Source: Roridomyces roridus
Taxonomy: Eukaryota > Basidiomycota > Agaricomycetes > Agaricales > Mycenaceae
Assembly (NCBI GenBank): GCA_029378245.1
Contig: JARKIF010000010.1
Span: forward strand, 1,178,001-1,242,000
Direction: 5' to 3'
Length of the DNA stretch: 64,000 nt
Part shown: positions 1-11,814 of the stretch, piece by piece
How positions within the stretch are numbered: position 1 is the stretch's first letter
Layout: each line of letters begins with the position of its first letter
Notes under the pieces: model-generated
What the model was told of the DNA's origin: nothing
Database searches by the model: none
What the model saw: only the letters and a program-made list of their open reading frames with translations
Translations under genes and position numbers: made by a program

Positions 1-483
1 CTCTTGCGCAACCCCTCCGCCCCGGATGTGTCCGTTAGTTCGAGAAATACGCGGTTGAAAGCGATAAAAACGTACGAGCAGTCTGGAATCTGACCGCCGA
101 CCATGGCACCCTTGACAGAGAGGAAGGTCTTGTCCACATACTCGGGGTGCTTGGCGTAAAACCGCGACAAGAGCTCGAGGTTCTCTGTTCCACCCGTAGC
201 CGAGTAGAATTCGCCGGAATTCAAGAACGCCTTGGCGCCGGCGGGGAGAGCGTCGATGCCGGCTTTGTACAGTCGAAGCAATCTTCGTCGGAAAGTCGGC
301 CTAGGGGAATGCTAAAAAGAGGGACATGCTCGTTTTCACGTCGACTCACCACATCATCATCAATCCATGCTGAAGAAATGCGAGCTCAAGAGTATGTGAA
401 GACATTCAGAGAGTACTCACAGAAACACGCCTGACTGTGATTCCAGACGCGGTGCCGCCCAGCTTTGTTACACGATTGACCAT
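1..483 (-). CDS. Aldo-keto reductase (pyridoxal-reductase-like), 5' part, possibly degenerate
   Basis: N-terminal part of an aldo-keto reductase that runs off the left edge. Proposed exons on the minus strand are 483-421, 369-350 and 300 to beyond 1, with GT-AG introns. Exon 1 gives MVNRVTKLGGTASGITVRR, the usual opening of fungal pyridoxal-reductase-like AKRs; exon 2 is a 20-nt micro-exon encoding HGLMMM; exon 3 contains KAGIDALPAGAKAFLNSGEF and a following LSRFYAKHPEYVDKTFLSVKG, matching the family's conserved beta-strand/helix region. Known for the family: NADPH-dependent reduction of aldehydes such as pyridoxal in the cytosol. Odd: between exon 2 and KAGID the family motif SDEDCF is present but in another frame, and the reading after SVKG also drifts, so this may be a decaying copy or contain errors. 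The upstream ATG is the first in frame. Confidence 0.62.
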
Positions 484-1639
484 GCTTGATGTTTGCGTTG
501 GATGGACTCGGATGAAGGAAGGCAGTCGGAGGTACTTACTTATAGAGAATTGATAGCGTTGCCTCGTACACAACCGTGCAGCCGGTTAACCAACTGTCCA
601 GGTAGTAACTGTCCAACCGGTTAATCACAACCGTCCAGCCGATTAAGCGATCTGAAAATCACCAAGAAAGTATAATGAACCACCCACATTCAGACTCTCA
701 GGCTCCCGCATTTTCACGACTCACAACACTCACCGGCGCGCCCAGTTCCTCAAACTCCAATCTTGAAGCTCTCAGACTCCTGGCATAAACGCCGTTACGC
801 AGGCGGTACACGGACGGGGTCGACGAAGAACTCAGACGCACCTGTCCTACTCGAAGCCGCAATCGAGACACGAGGAGATTCAGTTCCACTCCCTAGGAGT
901 ACAAGGTACGATTCACGCGTCCCGGCGATGGCGCCCACTTTTCGGCCTACATTCCGTGCAGACGGGGGTGAATTCCAGGTTTCTGCGGGAGGTTAGTGGA
1001 TAGGTTTCATGTGTGGACCGTAACACGCACTTGTCACTACCGCCAAAGTCAGACGTCCGTCCTCCAAGAAAACCATCAGATGAAAGTCTCATCAACAGAT
1101 GCGGCCTCAGTAAGGCAGGCAGGGAAAGGTACACAATGGATTGGGAGAGAAGCAATCCCACATCGTCGGTACCGACCCGCATAGCGAGTTTCCGAAATCG
1201 AGATGGGAGTCGTCGGGACAAAAGCCGTGAGTATATGACGTCAGCGATCACAGGACATTCTGGTTCCGAACCACCATCTTCCCTCTGGCGGTCGACGTTT
1301 GCAGCAACACAAGGAATTACAATCCTGTCCTCCGCTCAGCTCTCTACTTGTTGGCTACCGACGTCTGGACTCCAATCTCTTGACTTTCATCAATCCGAGT
1401 CCTTAGTGCCACAAGTTCATCTCCGCTCTCTCACATTCGTCATGCGTGCACCTCGACCGGCGGAACGTGAAGACACTGGGTTTCCCACTACTTTGGCGGC
1501 TCGCGGATCACGTTCGTTTGAACGCTGGCTTGAATTTCTCGGTGCGGGAATCGTGCCTGCTATGCCCAGCAATGGCCTCAAGCCCAAGTCAGATCGATTC
1601 CCATTTTTTTTTTTGGTTCCCACCCCGTTCCTCTTCCTT
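484..1639. other. No gene recognised
   Basis: I see no supported gene. A long plus ORF starts at 1013 but has no recognisable family and runs out of frame through the F-box relic that follows. At about 570-650 short motifs related to CCGGTTAA and ACTGTCCA recur three times. Confidence 0.4.
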
Positions 1640-1860
1640 CTAACATGGAGTTCGACGTCCGGAGCCTCCTCGGAGAAGTCCTCGAGCTCATCATTAATGA
1701 ACTCGTCTCCCTGCTTCTTCTCCCATCGGATTGCATTCACATTGAACATACAGCTCGCCTCTTCTAGCATACCTGGGCTACATTGTTCCGAAAGCACTCC
1801 TCTGATATCTTCACCAATGCTCATATCATTTCTTCGGGAGATATATCAATAATACCACGA
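1640..1860 (+). pseudogene. F-box-like gene fragment
   Basis: Nucleotide similarity to 20110-20335 on the same strand marks this as a copy of one degenerate family: both share a stretch reading in different frames as (R)KHSSDIFTNAHI after a leucine-rich helix (LLGEVLELIINELVSLLLLP here). This pattern, a leucine-rich N-terminal helix followed by an ALFRKH-type strand, resembles the F-box start of mushroom F-box proteins. The reading frame is broken by a stop near the middle, and nothing downstream continues the gene. Identification as F-box is an inference from pattern; the relation between the two copies is seen directly. Confidence 0.45.
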
Positions 1861-1986
1861 GTTTGCAACAAATTCCTTCTTTTGTTCGTTCTAAAATCCA
1901 TATTGTCCGCCACAAAAGCACGGTCCTGGTGGGCAGATACACGGGCTGGGAACATTATCAGTTGAACAATCATGGTACTCCCTGAC

Positions 1987-2681
1987 TTAATGGACGTACA
2001 GAGGCTGCGCTGTCCCCCACTGAAACGGGGGATACGCCAGCTGCGGGCTATTGTGACCCTCGTATCCGGTGGGGTGCGCCCGGTTCATCTCAGAGCCGTA
2101 CAACGACGGATGGTAGTAGGCTCCCCCTGGAGGAGTCGGATTCAACGGCGCCTGGGTGGGTATGTGGCCAGGGTATGGCCCCCGCCCGGAGGGGAGTGCG
2201 TGCATGTCAATGGCTCCGGGGCCAGGGGGGTTTTGTTGATGAGCCCTATTTTCTGTGGGCTGCGGCTGGGTGTACCTGGAGCGGGGGTCGACATCCAGAG
2301 GGGCAGCCTCGCGGTGGTGGCCAGGGTACATCTCGGGGTTGGCGGTGAAAGAGCTCTCGGCGCTTTCGTGGACGTTCCTCTCCCGCTGTTCCTCCACCGA
2401 CATGTATTCACAGCGAAGCCCTTTCTTGACGCATCGCTTGCAGGGGCTCTCCTCCGAGTCCCCCGAATTGCACTGTGGAGTCACATACCTCAGTACTTGC
2501 TTTCGACCGACCAGGCAAGTGGACATCGTACCTTGATTCTGCGGCTGCGGCAGTTGACGCATGCCATGTAAACTCTCGTCCGGGGCCTGTAGGGGCTGTC
2601 CATTGAAGAGGAGCGTCCGAGAATCTGAGCTTTAATATCGGACTGCGGTCTCGCTGCCCGTTTTGGGACCTTTCGCGTCAT
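1987..2681 (-). CDS. Small Zn(II)2Cys6 transcription factor
   Basis: Two exons, 2681-2532 and 2472-1987, joined across a 59-nt GT-AG intron, give a 211-residue protein. Splicing restores a complete zinc binuclear cluster: C-x2-C-x6-C-x9-C-x2-C-x6-C, with MACVNCRSRRIK encoded before the intron and CNSGDSEESPCKRCVKKGLRC after it (reported as two halves). Known for the family: DNA-binding regulators specific to fungi, acting in the nucleus, often on nearby metabolic genes. The rest is a low-complexity tail rich in Pro, Gly, His and Tyr; no fungal-specific transcription-factor middle homology domain is present, so the protein is short for the family. A second Met (MDSPYRPRTRV) 27 codons in could be the real start. 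Confidence 0.82.
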
Positions 2682-3532
2682 TAACAGTTTACCTAGACGT
2701 AGGTCACATCTCAGTTCAACCGTCTGGATGTATTGCTATCACTGAGGCACTGGTCACGGAATGAAAGTGCTCTGAATTCAACCACCAGAAATAAGAAATA
2801 GAAAACAAGCACATCACCACGTGGAGAAAAGCTCGTCTCGGACTTGACCGAGAGCGGGACTATCGTTGAATGTTGAAACTGATACCACCCCGCGGATTGA
2901 AAAATTACGCTCGAGCTCACCGGTGCCGTTGATTACGTGAATATATATTCAGTCAGTTGCAAGTCAGTTGTGCAATAGGACCCGTGATAATACCGCACGG
3001 ATACCCGCCAACAAGGCAATTCTGGCACAGGTACAGCATGCCGCATGGAATGATCTGGATATTTTGACGGCCTTAGGCCCTTGCTGGTCCGATGCACGCT
3101 ATAAGACTGTCCTGGTCTTCGAGCCATGGGTGACTCGAGTTGGACCTGCATATTGTGTATACCACCGGGCCAGGATCACTAGATATGCACAGAAGTGCAA
3201 GAGGCATCAAGAATCCCAAGGTGGCGTAAGCAAGTCCGGGCGGGAGTTTTGATGCTCATTGCGGAACGCGGTAGTCGCTTAGACATCTGTGAGGGTTTAG
3301 CTTCCGTTCCTCCATGAAATTTTCGTAGTCTCACCAGCCGCTGGCAGATGGCCCAGTCCACCCTAAAGGGAGCGGCCACTCACCGTTTGATAGTTCCGGT
3401 AGCTTCTACCTTGGAACCTGGTGGCTTCACCTCAGCGAAGAGGATGCCGAATACCCGTCCAAAAAATCGCTCAATTCTCGCAGGTCCAACTTGGCAACGC
3501 ATGCCCTGAGCCCCTCGGCCGAGGAATCCGGA
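2682..3532. other. No gene recognised
   Basis: No supported coding region. Near 3326-3378 there is a diverged piece resembling the 63-bp hairpin repeat at 4103-4165: it shares TAGTCTCACCAG and CCACCCTAAA. Confidence 0.4.
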
Positions 3533-4066
3533 TTACGACACATCCGACAATTCAATCAGCTTGTCGAATCGAAAGTTGAATCGAACATTCAAACTTGGTT
3601 CAAACTCTGAAATGCTCAACAACCCCCGCCCTTCAAGGCAATGTAAGATGAGTCGAACGAAAGCCGACCATTTAATAAAATCCTTCTTATCCGGGATCCT
3701 GCGCATCTCCACCCTCTTCAGCTTGGGAAGCCGCTCCATAACGGACGCGATCGGCCCACCCAAGGATGGGAACAACACCGGCATTCTACCGTCAAAGGTG
3801 ATGGTCACGGAATCGATCGGGACGCATCTGAAGGTACAGTATCTGACATGGTCGTGTACATGTCCGTCGTGAAGACGCCTAGCGAATGCAGATTGGGTTT
3901 GATATCCAGTCTTACGAGGGGTGAATACTAAATCCAGGATGAGTGGAGGACGACTGCCAACCTGCTGGATGTTACACCCCCAGATCTTGTACACGATTAT
4001 GGGAAACAACAACCGCGAACCACCGGGTTTTTCATGGCAGAAGGAGATGATTTGGGAGTGCGGCAT
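3533..4066 (-). CDS. Hypothetical protein, possibly an LRR/F-box-type fragment
   Basis: A 177-codon open frame with no recognised family. The C-terminal half carries a leucine-rich pattern (MERLPKLKRVEMRRI followed by LILHCLEGRGL) like the repeat part of mushroom F-box/LRR proteins, but there is no F-box and no conserved catalytic motif. It sits directly beside the 63-bp hairpin repeat, as does the F-box relic at 20.1 kb. It could be an exon of a decayed gene. Low confidence. Confidence 0.3.
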   Translation of the reverse strand: MPHSQIISFCHEKPGGSRLLFPIIVYKIWGCNIQQVGSRPPLILDLVFTPRKTGYQTQSAFARRLHDGHVHDHVRYCTFRCVPIDSVTITFDGRMPVLFPSLGGPIASVMERLPKLKRVEMRRIPDKKDFIKWSAFVRLILHCLEGRGLLSISEFEPSLNVRFNFRFDKLIELSDVS

Positions 4067-4102
4067 TCAGGAAGTAGCGGGTGATCATGCCTCCGTCTAT
4101 CT

Positions 4103-4165
4103 TAGTCTCACCAGTCAGACGGCTGAGTTCACCCTAAAAGGGAACCCGGCCTTAGCCGTCTGATC
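4103..4165. repeat. 63-bp hairpin repeat, copy 1
   Basis: Runs from TAGTCTCACCAG to CTGATC and contains internal inverted arms TCAGACGGCT / AGCCGTCTGA around a CACCCTAAAAGGG-like centre. The same unit occurs in inverse orientation at 20022-20084. Downstream of it both loci also share a block around ACCCTTCGGGGAT, here at about 4187 and at 19930-19945 on the other strand. Confidence 0.75.
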
Positions 4166-4325
4166 CAATTGTCTTGACATAAGTAACCCTTCGGGGATCT
4201 CGGCGTCACAGTTGAGAAATTTTCTCCTGCTCTCTGTCCAAGTCCGTAAAGACCTCAAGTTCAGAGTGTGAATTGGACGTGACAACGCCGAGATCTAGTC
4301 TCTCGTAGACAGACGCTATACAGCC

Positions 4326-5064
4326 GTTTTCAAAACAGTATACGGGTTTTGATCCAGTGCTCCACCTTCGTTTGTGTTGACCTCTGTATGCCGGTGAGTC
4401 TGCTTGGACTCCACCTGCCCGGAAAGGGAAATGCCGTCTAGCCACGGCACAGCTCTTGAATTGAGTTGTGGAGTTGAGCAAGGGGGTACCAAAATTTTAA
4501 TTACGGAACATACGCCGGATTTTTGAAATAAGGATGGGGGAGGGGGACTAACTAACTACGTAATTCCCCATTAGGGAATTCTACACGTGACCTTCCAAAT
4601 TGGGTCATTAGAGCACCGCAAATTTCTCGCTTGCGGGAGAGCGACGAGCTCAGAGGCACTGGTTCAGCTGGTCCTAACCTGGTACCTGCTTTCAATGCTG
4701 CTAGCTGGTTGAAATCTGACGTATAGGCTCAGCCCACGTGATTTTTGATGTGCCGAATGATGGCCGATTTGTCCATATATGAAAATTCCCATCAAAACAG
4801 CTGCAGATACCTCAGAACAACCACAGAGTGTATATTTTCACTCCTGTGAAGCTTGTAGATGCCCATTCAAGCTCAAAAAAGTGGGGGTCTGAAAATTTTT
4901 TTAAGGGTCGGAGGGGGGGACTAACTAACCAGCGTGCGGTGCCGGATTAACGGCCCGGTACCCCCTTGGAGTTGAGTGGAGCGGAAGTTCGACTCTCCGT
5001 CAAACAAAGGTCAGCAAAAATGTACGTGGAGCGAGGCTCCAAACCCGTATACTGTTTTCAAAAC
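4326..5064. repeat. Inverted-repeat-bounded non-coding block
   Basis: Left end 4326-4349 and the reverse complement of 5041-5064 agree at 23 of 24 positions around CAGTATACGGGTTT. Weaker inverted similarity continues inward (GGGGGTACC near 4482 and 4960). A purine-rich GGGGGACTAACTAAC motif occurs as a direct repeat near 4545 and 4915. No transposase or other ORF is recognisable inside, so this may be a non-autonomous element or a remnant. Confidence 0.45.
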
Positions 5065-5077
5065 AGGAGCCCGTAGT

Positions 5078-5105
5078 GAGATCTACTCACTAGTGAGTAG
5101 ATCTC
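5078..5105. repeat. Perfect 28-bp palindrome
   Basis: GAGATCTACTCACT followed immediately by its exact reverse complement, with no spacer. It lies just outside the inverted-repeat block. Confidence 0.8.
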
Positions 5106-6742
5106 CGCATATCCCCGAATGGTCCAGGGCAGCTTTTTTGAACGTTTGACAGCCGTTTGAGGGACATTCCCAGCGAGGACCTCGAGCACTCCCTGCTGCA
5201 TGGCAGCGCGACGCGACGCGTTTGCTGCTATCACGGGCGACGCGTTTTTGGTTTCCTCACCGCTCGGACATCTCGGACCGTTCGGATCACGCACTTGACA
5301 CCTCTCGACAACGCCCACGACGATGACCTGGCAGCGCGCCTGGCCACTCTCTCTACGCATCACACCTGGGCCCGCGTGCTGTATCACAACGCTCTCGACG
5401 CTGTGTCGCCGTCGACCTTGCCATGTAGCGGACTCAAGACGAGCACGATCCCTCGCCAGGCCCCGGGAAGCGTCGCTTAAGGGTTGTCCGCCCATCAAAA
5501 AAGCCACTTTTCTTGACGTATTTCGATGATGCTGGGCTCAATATCAGTCGCTCAGGCCCGGTCATAGTCGGAAGTTGTAGGGACGTGCTAGGGCTTCAAT
5601 TTGGTATAGGTTTTGCCTCAGTATGTGCCCTAGTTGTGTGGGAAAATACCCTTTGATGCCATCAATACAGTGGCTTTTTGAGGGCCTCCCTGAGCAATTT
5701 TTTTTTACGAAAACGCTGATTGCGGGACAGCCAGGGCACCTACGGGGATTTCGAGCACGGAGGGTTGTAGTAGGACCCTTTGCGCAACTTTCTGCCTATT
5801 CAGAAAAAATCCGGCCTTCTAAGTTGTCCGGCAAATTTTAGTACGGGATCGGACAATCCTTTGGTGATGCTTCCCGGGGCCTCCCTCGCCACTTGCTTGC
5901 CACCTGGAACGCCCCGGCTGTACACACGCGGCAAGTCGCATCGGCGACATCGCCAACGCTGCATTGTGTCAATGCTTGCGAGGAGGAGCGGGGGAGGGAG
6001 CGTGGGATGCTGCTCGTACGGCTGCTGTCCGTTGGCGAGGGAGGGAGGAGGGGCAGCCGAGAAGGGAGACAGGACGGCTGCGCTCCATCCCCGTTGTCGT
6101 TTGCGTCCGTCTGCGCGTCGGCAATTGACTCGAACGACTATAGCCATTATCTATTGTATGTAGTATGTAGTGTGCAATAGACTAGAAATTGAAGTCTATC
6201 AAAGATGTAATATATTCACTGGTACAAGGAGAGACTCGTTAGCTAGTAGTACAGAGATACAGTGAGCAAAGCTCATACCTGGTACAAGGAGAGACTCGTT
6301 AGAGTATCTCATTGTCCAGGTGAAACAATATGAATAAATGAATAGATGACGAAGACTCGTCGATCAGTCAGACCTTAACAAAGTCTGTAAATTGACGGTG
6401 CTCGTACGTAGGGGATGTCGAGGGCAGATTGGGAGGTGAAAATGTAATTGAGGGACATTCTCGTGCGAAATCTGGGGAGGAATAGACGCATTGTCAAACG
6501 GATAGGTCGGGACTGGCTTCTGCAGACCAGTAGTTGATCCAGTCCATCCTGCTACATTTCATGCTCGTAACCGTGGTACGTTCGGTCTGTATGACCATCG
6601 TTCGAGGGAGATGATGCAGAATCGGGACTCGGGGTCATCTGCCGGGCTGATAAGTTAAAGTAGTTGAGTCGAGGCTACAATGAAGTATAACCGGCGTTTC
6701 TGTCCACGGGTGGGTAGTATTCATCAACGGGCATTGCTGGCT
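5106..6742. other. No gene recognised; one direct repeat
   Basis: Only short frames without recognisable families. A 23-bp direct repeat, GGTACAAGGAGAGACTCGTT plus flanking bases, occurs at 6220-6242 and 6280-6302, a spacing of 60 bp. Confidence 0.4.
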
Positions 6743-6749
6743 GGTCCGC

Positions 6750-8904
6750 ATAAGATACGCTTAGCTTTGGGCAGCGGGGTACTGGTCCCAACCAGGACAG
6801 GGTGTACCCTCAGGGTACCCCGAAGATACCCCGGTACCCCACTTCTGGTAAGTCAGTAGATATACAACGAGTTAGACCAGAGCTGGTCTGTCATGACTTG
6901 TCGATAGACAGACCAGTCGATCTGGGAAATGATCAAAGGGAGGCGCGCGTTTCCTTTTTGGGCGATTTCGGCATGACCTCGTGACTGCTGCCAGCAATTG
7001 GCCAGCAAAGGACCTCCCTTTCCCTTGCTCTCGCCAGCCTCGTGCGCCTCAGCCCAACGACTGGGCCCGTCAACATCCGAGTCCTCCTCAAACTCGCTGG
7101 AGACCACTCTCAGAAATTCACGGCCCCACCCACAAGAGCAAGGCGAGCGCGACCAGCCCAATACCACTGGTCACTCCATCCGTATTCGACTCACACCATA
7201 ATCCTCACCTCTTTGCGACTCCACGCCCGAATAGTCGCCGGAGCAGACATGCCGAGTCCGAACGTGAGGGCAGAACGGGCTTGAGATGGATGACTTCCGA
7301 GGCCAGGTGAAGGTGCGTGCTCATTCGTGCTCATTCTATCTGAGGCCGCTAACCACAGTACTCCCTCGCGAAGGCTACCTTTCTACATATCGCGTTGACG
7401 TCACTCTCGCCGTGGCCTTCCACTCCATCCACCGGACCCACACTTCCCGCCACCTGGCTTCGCCCTACTCACGCACTACCTCGCCTGCGCGCAGGCCGCC
7501 TGAACCGCACATTGCACGCCAGCTCTCCTCTCCTTCCCACTCCCTATCGACGCCGCCGTGCCGGCTATTAACCAGTCCCACACACACTCGGAGTCAAGAT
7601 CGCCGAGTCAAGATCGCGAGTCAAGATCACGACTCTTCGTTGCCACTGCTTGCGTACTCCCTCGGAACGCCACCATCGAATGTCGAAATGGTACGCGTCT
7701 CCCTAGCCAGACAGCCTTCCTGCCTGGCTAGGCCGACCGCAGTGCTGGATTCCCTTTTGATTCCCTTTCCTTCTTTCCCACTTGTCTTGTATTGTACCTT
7801 TACTACCGCCAATTTATACCTGCAAACCTGACTCCTAGTGTATTTGAGAGTTTCTCAGAGTATATACAACATGAATTCCAGCCTGCAGACGTTGCAATGA
7901 GCGGAAACGACCCATTCGATGTGGGACACGTGACAATGCCGAAATCGCCCAAAAAGGAAACGCGCGCCTCCCTTTGATCATTTCCCAGATAAACCAGTCT
8001 GTCTATCGACATATCATAGACAGACTGGTCTCGAGTCTAACAACGAGTAAGGCTAAGTACTTGCCAGAAGCACAAATATTGCACAGTGCACTGGGTACCC
8101 CGGGTATAAATATTCTACTGAGTACCCATGCCCCGCTGAGTACCCCCATACCCCACTGAGTACCCCGTACCCCACTGGGTCCAGGGTACCTCAATCAGTA
8201 CCTTGAACTCCATCAGACATGCTAATACTAACTCGGTACTAGTAAATTGAACTTGACTCAATGTAGGTATCTAATTAAGTAAGTACTTGAACATGCGACT
8301 ACTACAGGTAGGGGGCTTGAAGCCCCCAGAAGGTAGGACAGAGCACTGGCCCTTATATACTTTTTAGAACAATGCCCATCAAGTGTGCCACTTGGACATC
8401 AAAAAAGTTGAATTTGGCAATCAAAGCTGGATCAAAGCTGGTGCCATTGTTCTCTTTGTCCTTTCTTCCCCATTGTTCTTTTGTTCAAACAATGACCCAC
8501 ACAGTTGCCAAACAGTCTGGATCAAAAGACCTGTGGCTATGCTGCCAAAATGTATATAACTGTGGCTTGGAGCATTGACTTCCTTGGGTTCAATCCCCCA
8601 TGAGCACTTGCCACTTAGTGAAATAAGTATTAGTACTAAGTAGCCACTTGAGTCTTAAGTGATTGCTTGTCGGGTACCCCTACCCCACTGCCCCAGGGTA
8701 CCCTATGCATTTGCTATGCATACTTGGAGTATGTTTAATGTATGTTTAATTGACATAAGTAATGTATCCAATGCGGTCCTGTGGTCCACGGATAGCTGGT
8801 ATGTATATAGTGCGGGGTACTCGGAGTACCCACCAGTGTACCCAGGGTACACCCTGTCCTGGTTGAGACCAGTACCCTTGTACCCAAAGCTAAACAGGCA
8901 ACAG
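6750..8904. mobile_element. TIR element with nested inverted repeats, no transposase seen
   Basis: Subterminal inverted repeats link 6761-6815 and 8850-8895: TTAGCTTTGGG, then GGGTACTGGTC, then CAACCAGGACAGGGTGTACC. GGTCCGC flanks the unit directly on both sides (6743-6749, 8905-8911), a possible 7-bp target duplication. Inside, a second and nearly exact inverted repeat joins 6900-6972 to 7930-8000 (a shared 50-bp block containing GGCGCGCGTTTCC). Each arm also folds on itself; on the right, ACCAGTCTGTCTAT pairs with ATAGACAGACTGGT. GTACCCC-type simple repeats fill the ends. The 7.0-7.85 kb core has only Pro/Ser/Arg-rich frames without recognised function. Class not assigned. Confidence 0.6.
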
Positions 8905-8911
8905 GGTCCGC

Positions 8912-9464
8912 CCAGAGTCGTGCGGCTTCTTTCTCGAGGTGCAATGGCACTGGGAACAATATATTGGGTATCCACTTGGTATCCACAGGTAGAAAAGCAG
9001 GCGGCTGATACTGAGTCCGGATCCGCCAAGTTCGTCTTTGTCAGGGGCATCTCTGGGGCAGCGACGTGAGTCTGTTAATGATCGGAGAAAACGTCGGTTG
9101 AACGTCGAGGTCGCGCTGTAGGAAGCGAGTGGCAGAAGGAAATACTATGCCAGTCAAATGACGGTTGAAATTTGAAAGTTGAACTCGAGGTAAACTCGAG
9201 GAGCGTTGAACACTTTCGAAGTCAGTATCAGTCCCGAGAAATATAATTCTAGCCCACCCATGATCCTGGTATCACGCTACTCCTGCTCGAGTATCATGGT
9301 GCCGAGCATCGTCAAATTCACCCGTTGCTGTGGATGTTCGGTGTGCTTGTTCGTTCCCATTTAAAGTGGTAGAAGCGCCAAATTGCAGATAGCCGTGAGA
9401 GTGAATCTACTGCCTCCCAGTGTATCTTCCAGCAGCCACACTGAAGGCGTAGAATATGAGTAGA
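8912..9464. other. No gene recognised
   Basis: No supported coding region or repeat. Confidence 0.4.
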
Positions 9465-9892
9465 TTACACAACCGTTGAGCACGGTCCACAAAACTTGAA
9501 TAACAACCCCGCCCGTCGTTCGGTAAGTTGATTGGGCTCACCGGCACCCTCAAACGCAATGAGGAGAAGCTCAGCTTTTCCACACACGTATGGAGCTTTT
9601 GAAGTTCCGGAAGTAATGGGTTGAGCAAAATTGGTCACGCATCGCAAGACCCGGGGAGCGTATGTTGCCAAGATTGACGACGGAATTCGACAATATTCTC
9701 CGGCCCCTTCGACCAGACCGATATTAAATACGGAGCTCAGAACCCAGTCCTTGGCCTGTATGGGAATCTGCTCGAAACCATCACCGTGAATGTACCCTGC
9801 GAAACATGATTGAAGAGAGCCTGCGAGATTGAAAAGAGTACCATAGGCCTGGGTGGCTCGAGATATCGTGTAGAGCTCGCCAATCTCAGCTC
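9465..9892 (-). CDS. Unrecognised open frame, probably a gene remnant or internal exon
   Basis: A frame of about 140 codons without a start codon at its upstream end, entered after a TGA. It reads sensibly (ELYTISRATQAYGTLFNLAG, then GYIHGDGFEQIPIQAKDWVL and later GKAELLLIAFEGAGEPNQL) and does not look like random sequence, but I cannot assign a family. No partner exon was found with confidence. It may be an exon of a decayed gene. Confidence 0.3.
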
Positions 9893-11139
9893 ATGGTCGT
9901 GTCAATAAAAGTGGTCAGCCGACGAACCTGGAAGACCTTGGGAAGACCTACATTTTGTGTTCGGTTCCAAGTCCATCGCGAAGTTCGAACTCCTGTTAAA
10001 CTCCTGCCACTTGCGACCATTTCCACATAGCACATGGGCGTGTCGTGCTCCACTCCTCCGCACCTCGAATCTACAAACACACCTCTTCACGCACATCCGC
10101 CAGGCACCGCCCTCGAACTCGTGTTGAAACGGGTTCGGCACGCAATGCGGCAAGTGAACATTGAGTGCTCTAAATTGAAGGACGCGTCACAGATACGGGG
10201 TGTGTGGTGAGTGGAGTGCCGCCGACTGGTGTGTGCCCAGCGGAGGGAAGACATCGCGGCGGCCCAATGCAGCAATGCCCAATCGCGAATCGCGATGTAG
10301 AGTGACTACAACGCGTACCCGGCACGTCGGCTGGCGGCCAAAACGGCGCTCTCTGGTTCTCGGAGGAGGCAGTGGCGTGAAGTCTGGCGAGGAGTTGTCG
10401 AGGAGTCAACGAAGGCAGAGGCAGGAGCAGGTAGGAAGTCGTCACGCGCCGGCGGGCGCGCCAAAATTGACGCGTGATTGTTATCACGCCAGAGCGGCCC
10501 GAACTTTGACGCGCCTGCTCATCATCTGCGCCTCAAAAAGCCCTGGCAGGGCACGACGGTAGGGCGTTGAGGGGTGCCCCGGGTCCTGGCAAACAGAAAT
10601 CCAAGAGAAAGTCGAAGGGAGCGGAAATGAATTCGGCATTTCCTAATGGGTTCAGATTTGTGGCGCGAGATCTACCAACCTACTCGAGACTCGACTGAGT
10701 CGACTCCTCGAGACTGTTGAAAACGGCTGTAACAAATTGATCTCGTACCTCGATCGTGTTGTAGTCTGTTGATAACCTTAATCATTTCATCGCTCTCTCC
10801 AGCACAGCCATCTCCTTCATGTGAGCGAGTGTCTCACCTCAAACCCAACTACTCGTCGTCCATAATATACTCTATCCACTTCTAAAAATCTACTCTTAAC
10901 TCTCCCCGTTCCTACGTGAAGAACTCCGGCCTAAAAATGACAACCCCTCTTCCCGCCCCGCAGACCCCAGCGTTCCTCGGCACTCCTCCCAGTGAACCCC
11001 CGGGTCTCAGTCAGCCACAGAGTGCGTCTGCGACCGGTGGCATCCAGCTTTGCGTATCCGGTCTCCCGTTCTCGAATGCAGCCAGCGCCATGGCGAATTT
11101 CAAGACAATGTTATGAGGTCAGTTATCGTCAAATATTCT
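9893..11139. other. No gene recognised
   Basis: Frames near 10170-10560 exist on both strands but resemble no family and shadow each other. Confidence 0.35.
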
Positions 11140-11390
11140 TAAGTTTACCAGTCTATATTGTGCTATGTACATGGACCCTCAAATGTACATTGCACTATGT
11201 ATATGAGCTGTCAAACTTGCATTTGTACATGTCAAACATGTCCATGTGCCGTTCTTTCATGCACAGAGACACGGAATTGAACAGAAACAGCCGGGAATTG
11301 AACCATGTACAACCCTGTCGTGATGTAGCCACGTACATATTGACATGAACATGCACATGTGCGTTTACACAATGCACAATGAACATGGAC
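11140..11390. repeat. TGTACAT-rich block
   Basis: Dense degenerate repetition of TGTACAT, ATGTACA and ACATG-type heptamers. The same sequence flavour returns at 15180-15480. No gene. Confidence 0.5.
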
Positions 11391-11814
11391 TCGGGAATCT
11401 AATCTCCCATCAACGGGTCAATCCCAACCAATTTCCAATCCCAACCCAACAGTAGCCGACGTTGACTGACTCACGTCAATCCCAACTTGTTTCCCACTCC
11501 CAACCCAATCCGATCATGATAGGCGTCGTGATCGTGGGAAGATTGTCGGAGCTTGAAACGCTCCTCGTTCCCGTACCACCACCATCTCGAACAAGCCCTC
11601 TGCGGGTCGCCATCCGCCTCTCATTGCCCTCATTACGAGTCCTGCATTCACTGCGAGTTCACAGAGTTCAGGCCACTTGATATCCGTCATGGTGAGCTTC
11701 CTTCTCGCGGGCAGAATTTCAATTTTTCAATTGGCAGTGATGTGGGTGGACTGTTAGGTGTCGGATCCGAGAGAAGAACGTAGCAGGGATAAAATCGCCC
11801 GGAGAAGATTTGTA

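Noticed and set aside
1013..1852. 279-codon plus-strand ORF
   Set aside because: Not similar to any family I know; it crosses the F-box relic in the wrong frame, so it is probably a chance open frame.
8540..8605. tRNA- or SINE-like segment with a B-box-like GGTTCAATCCC
   Set aside because: No acceptor stem, anticodon arm or clear A box could be folded around it.
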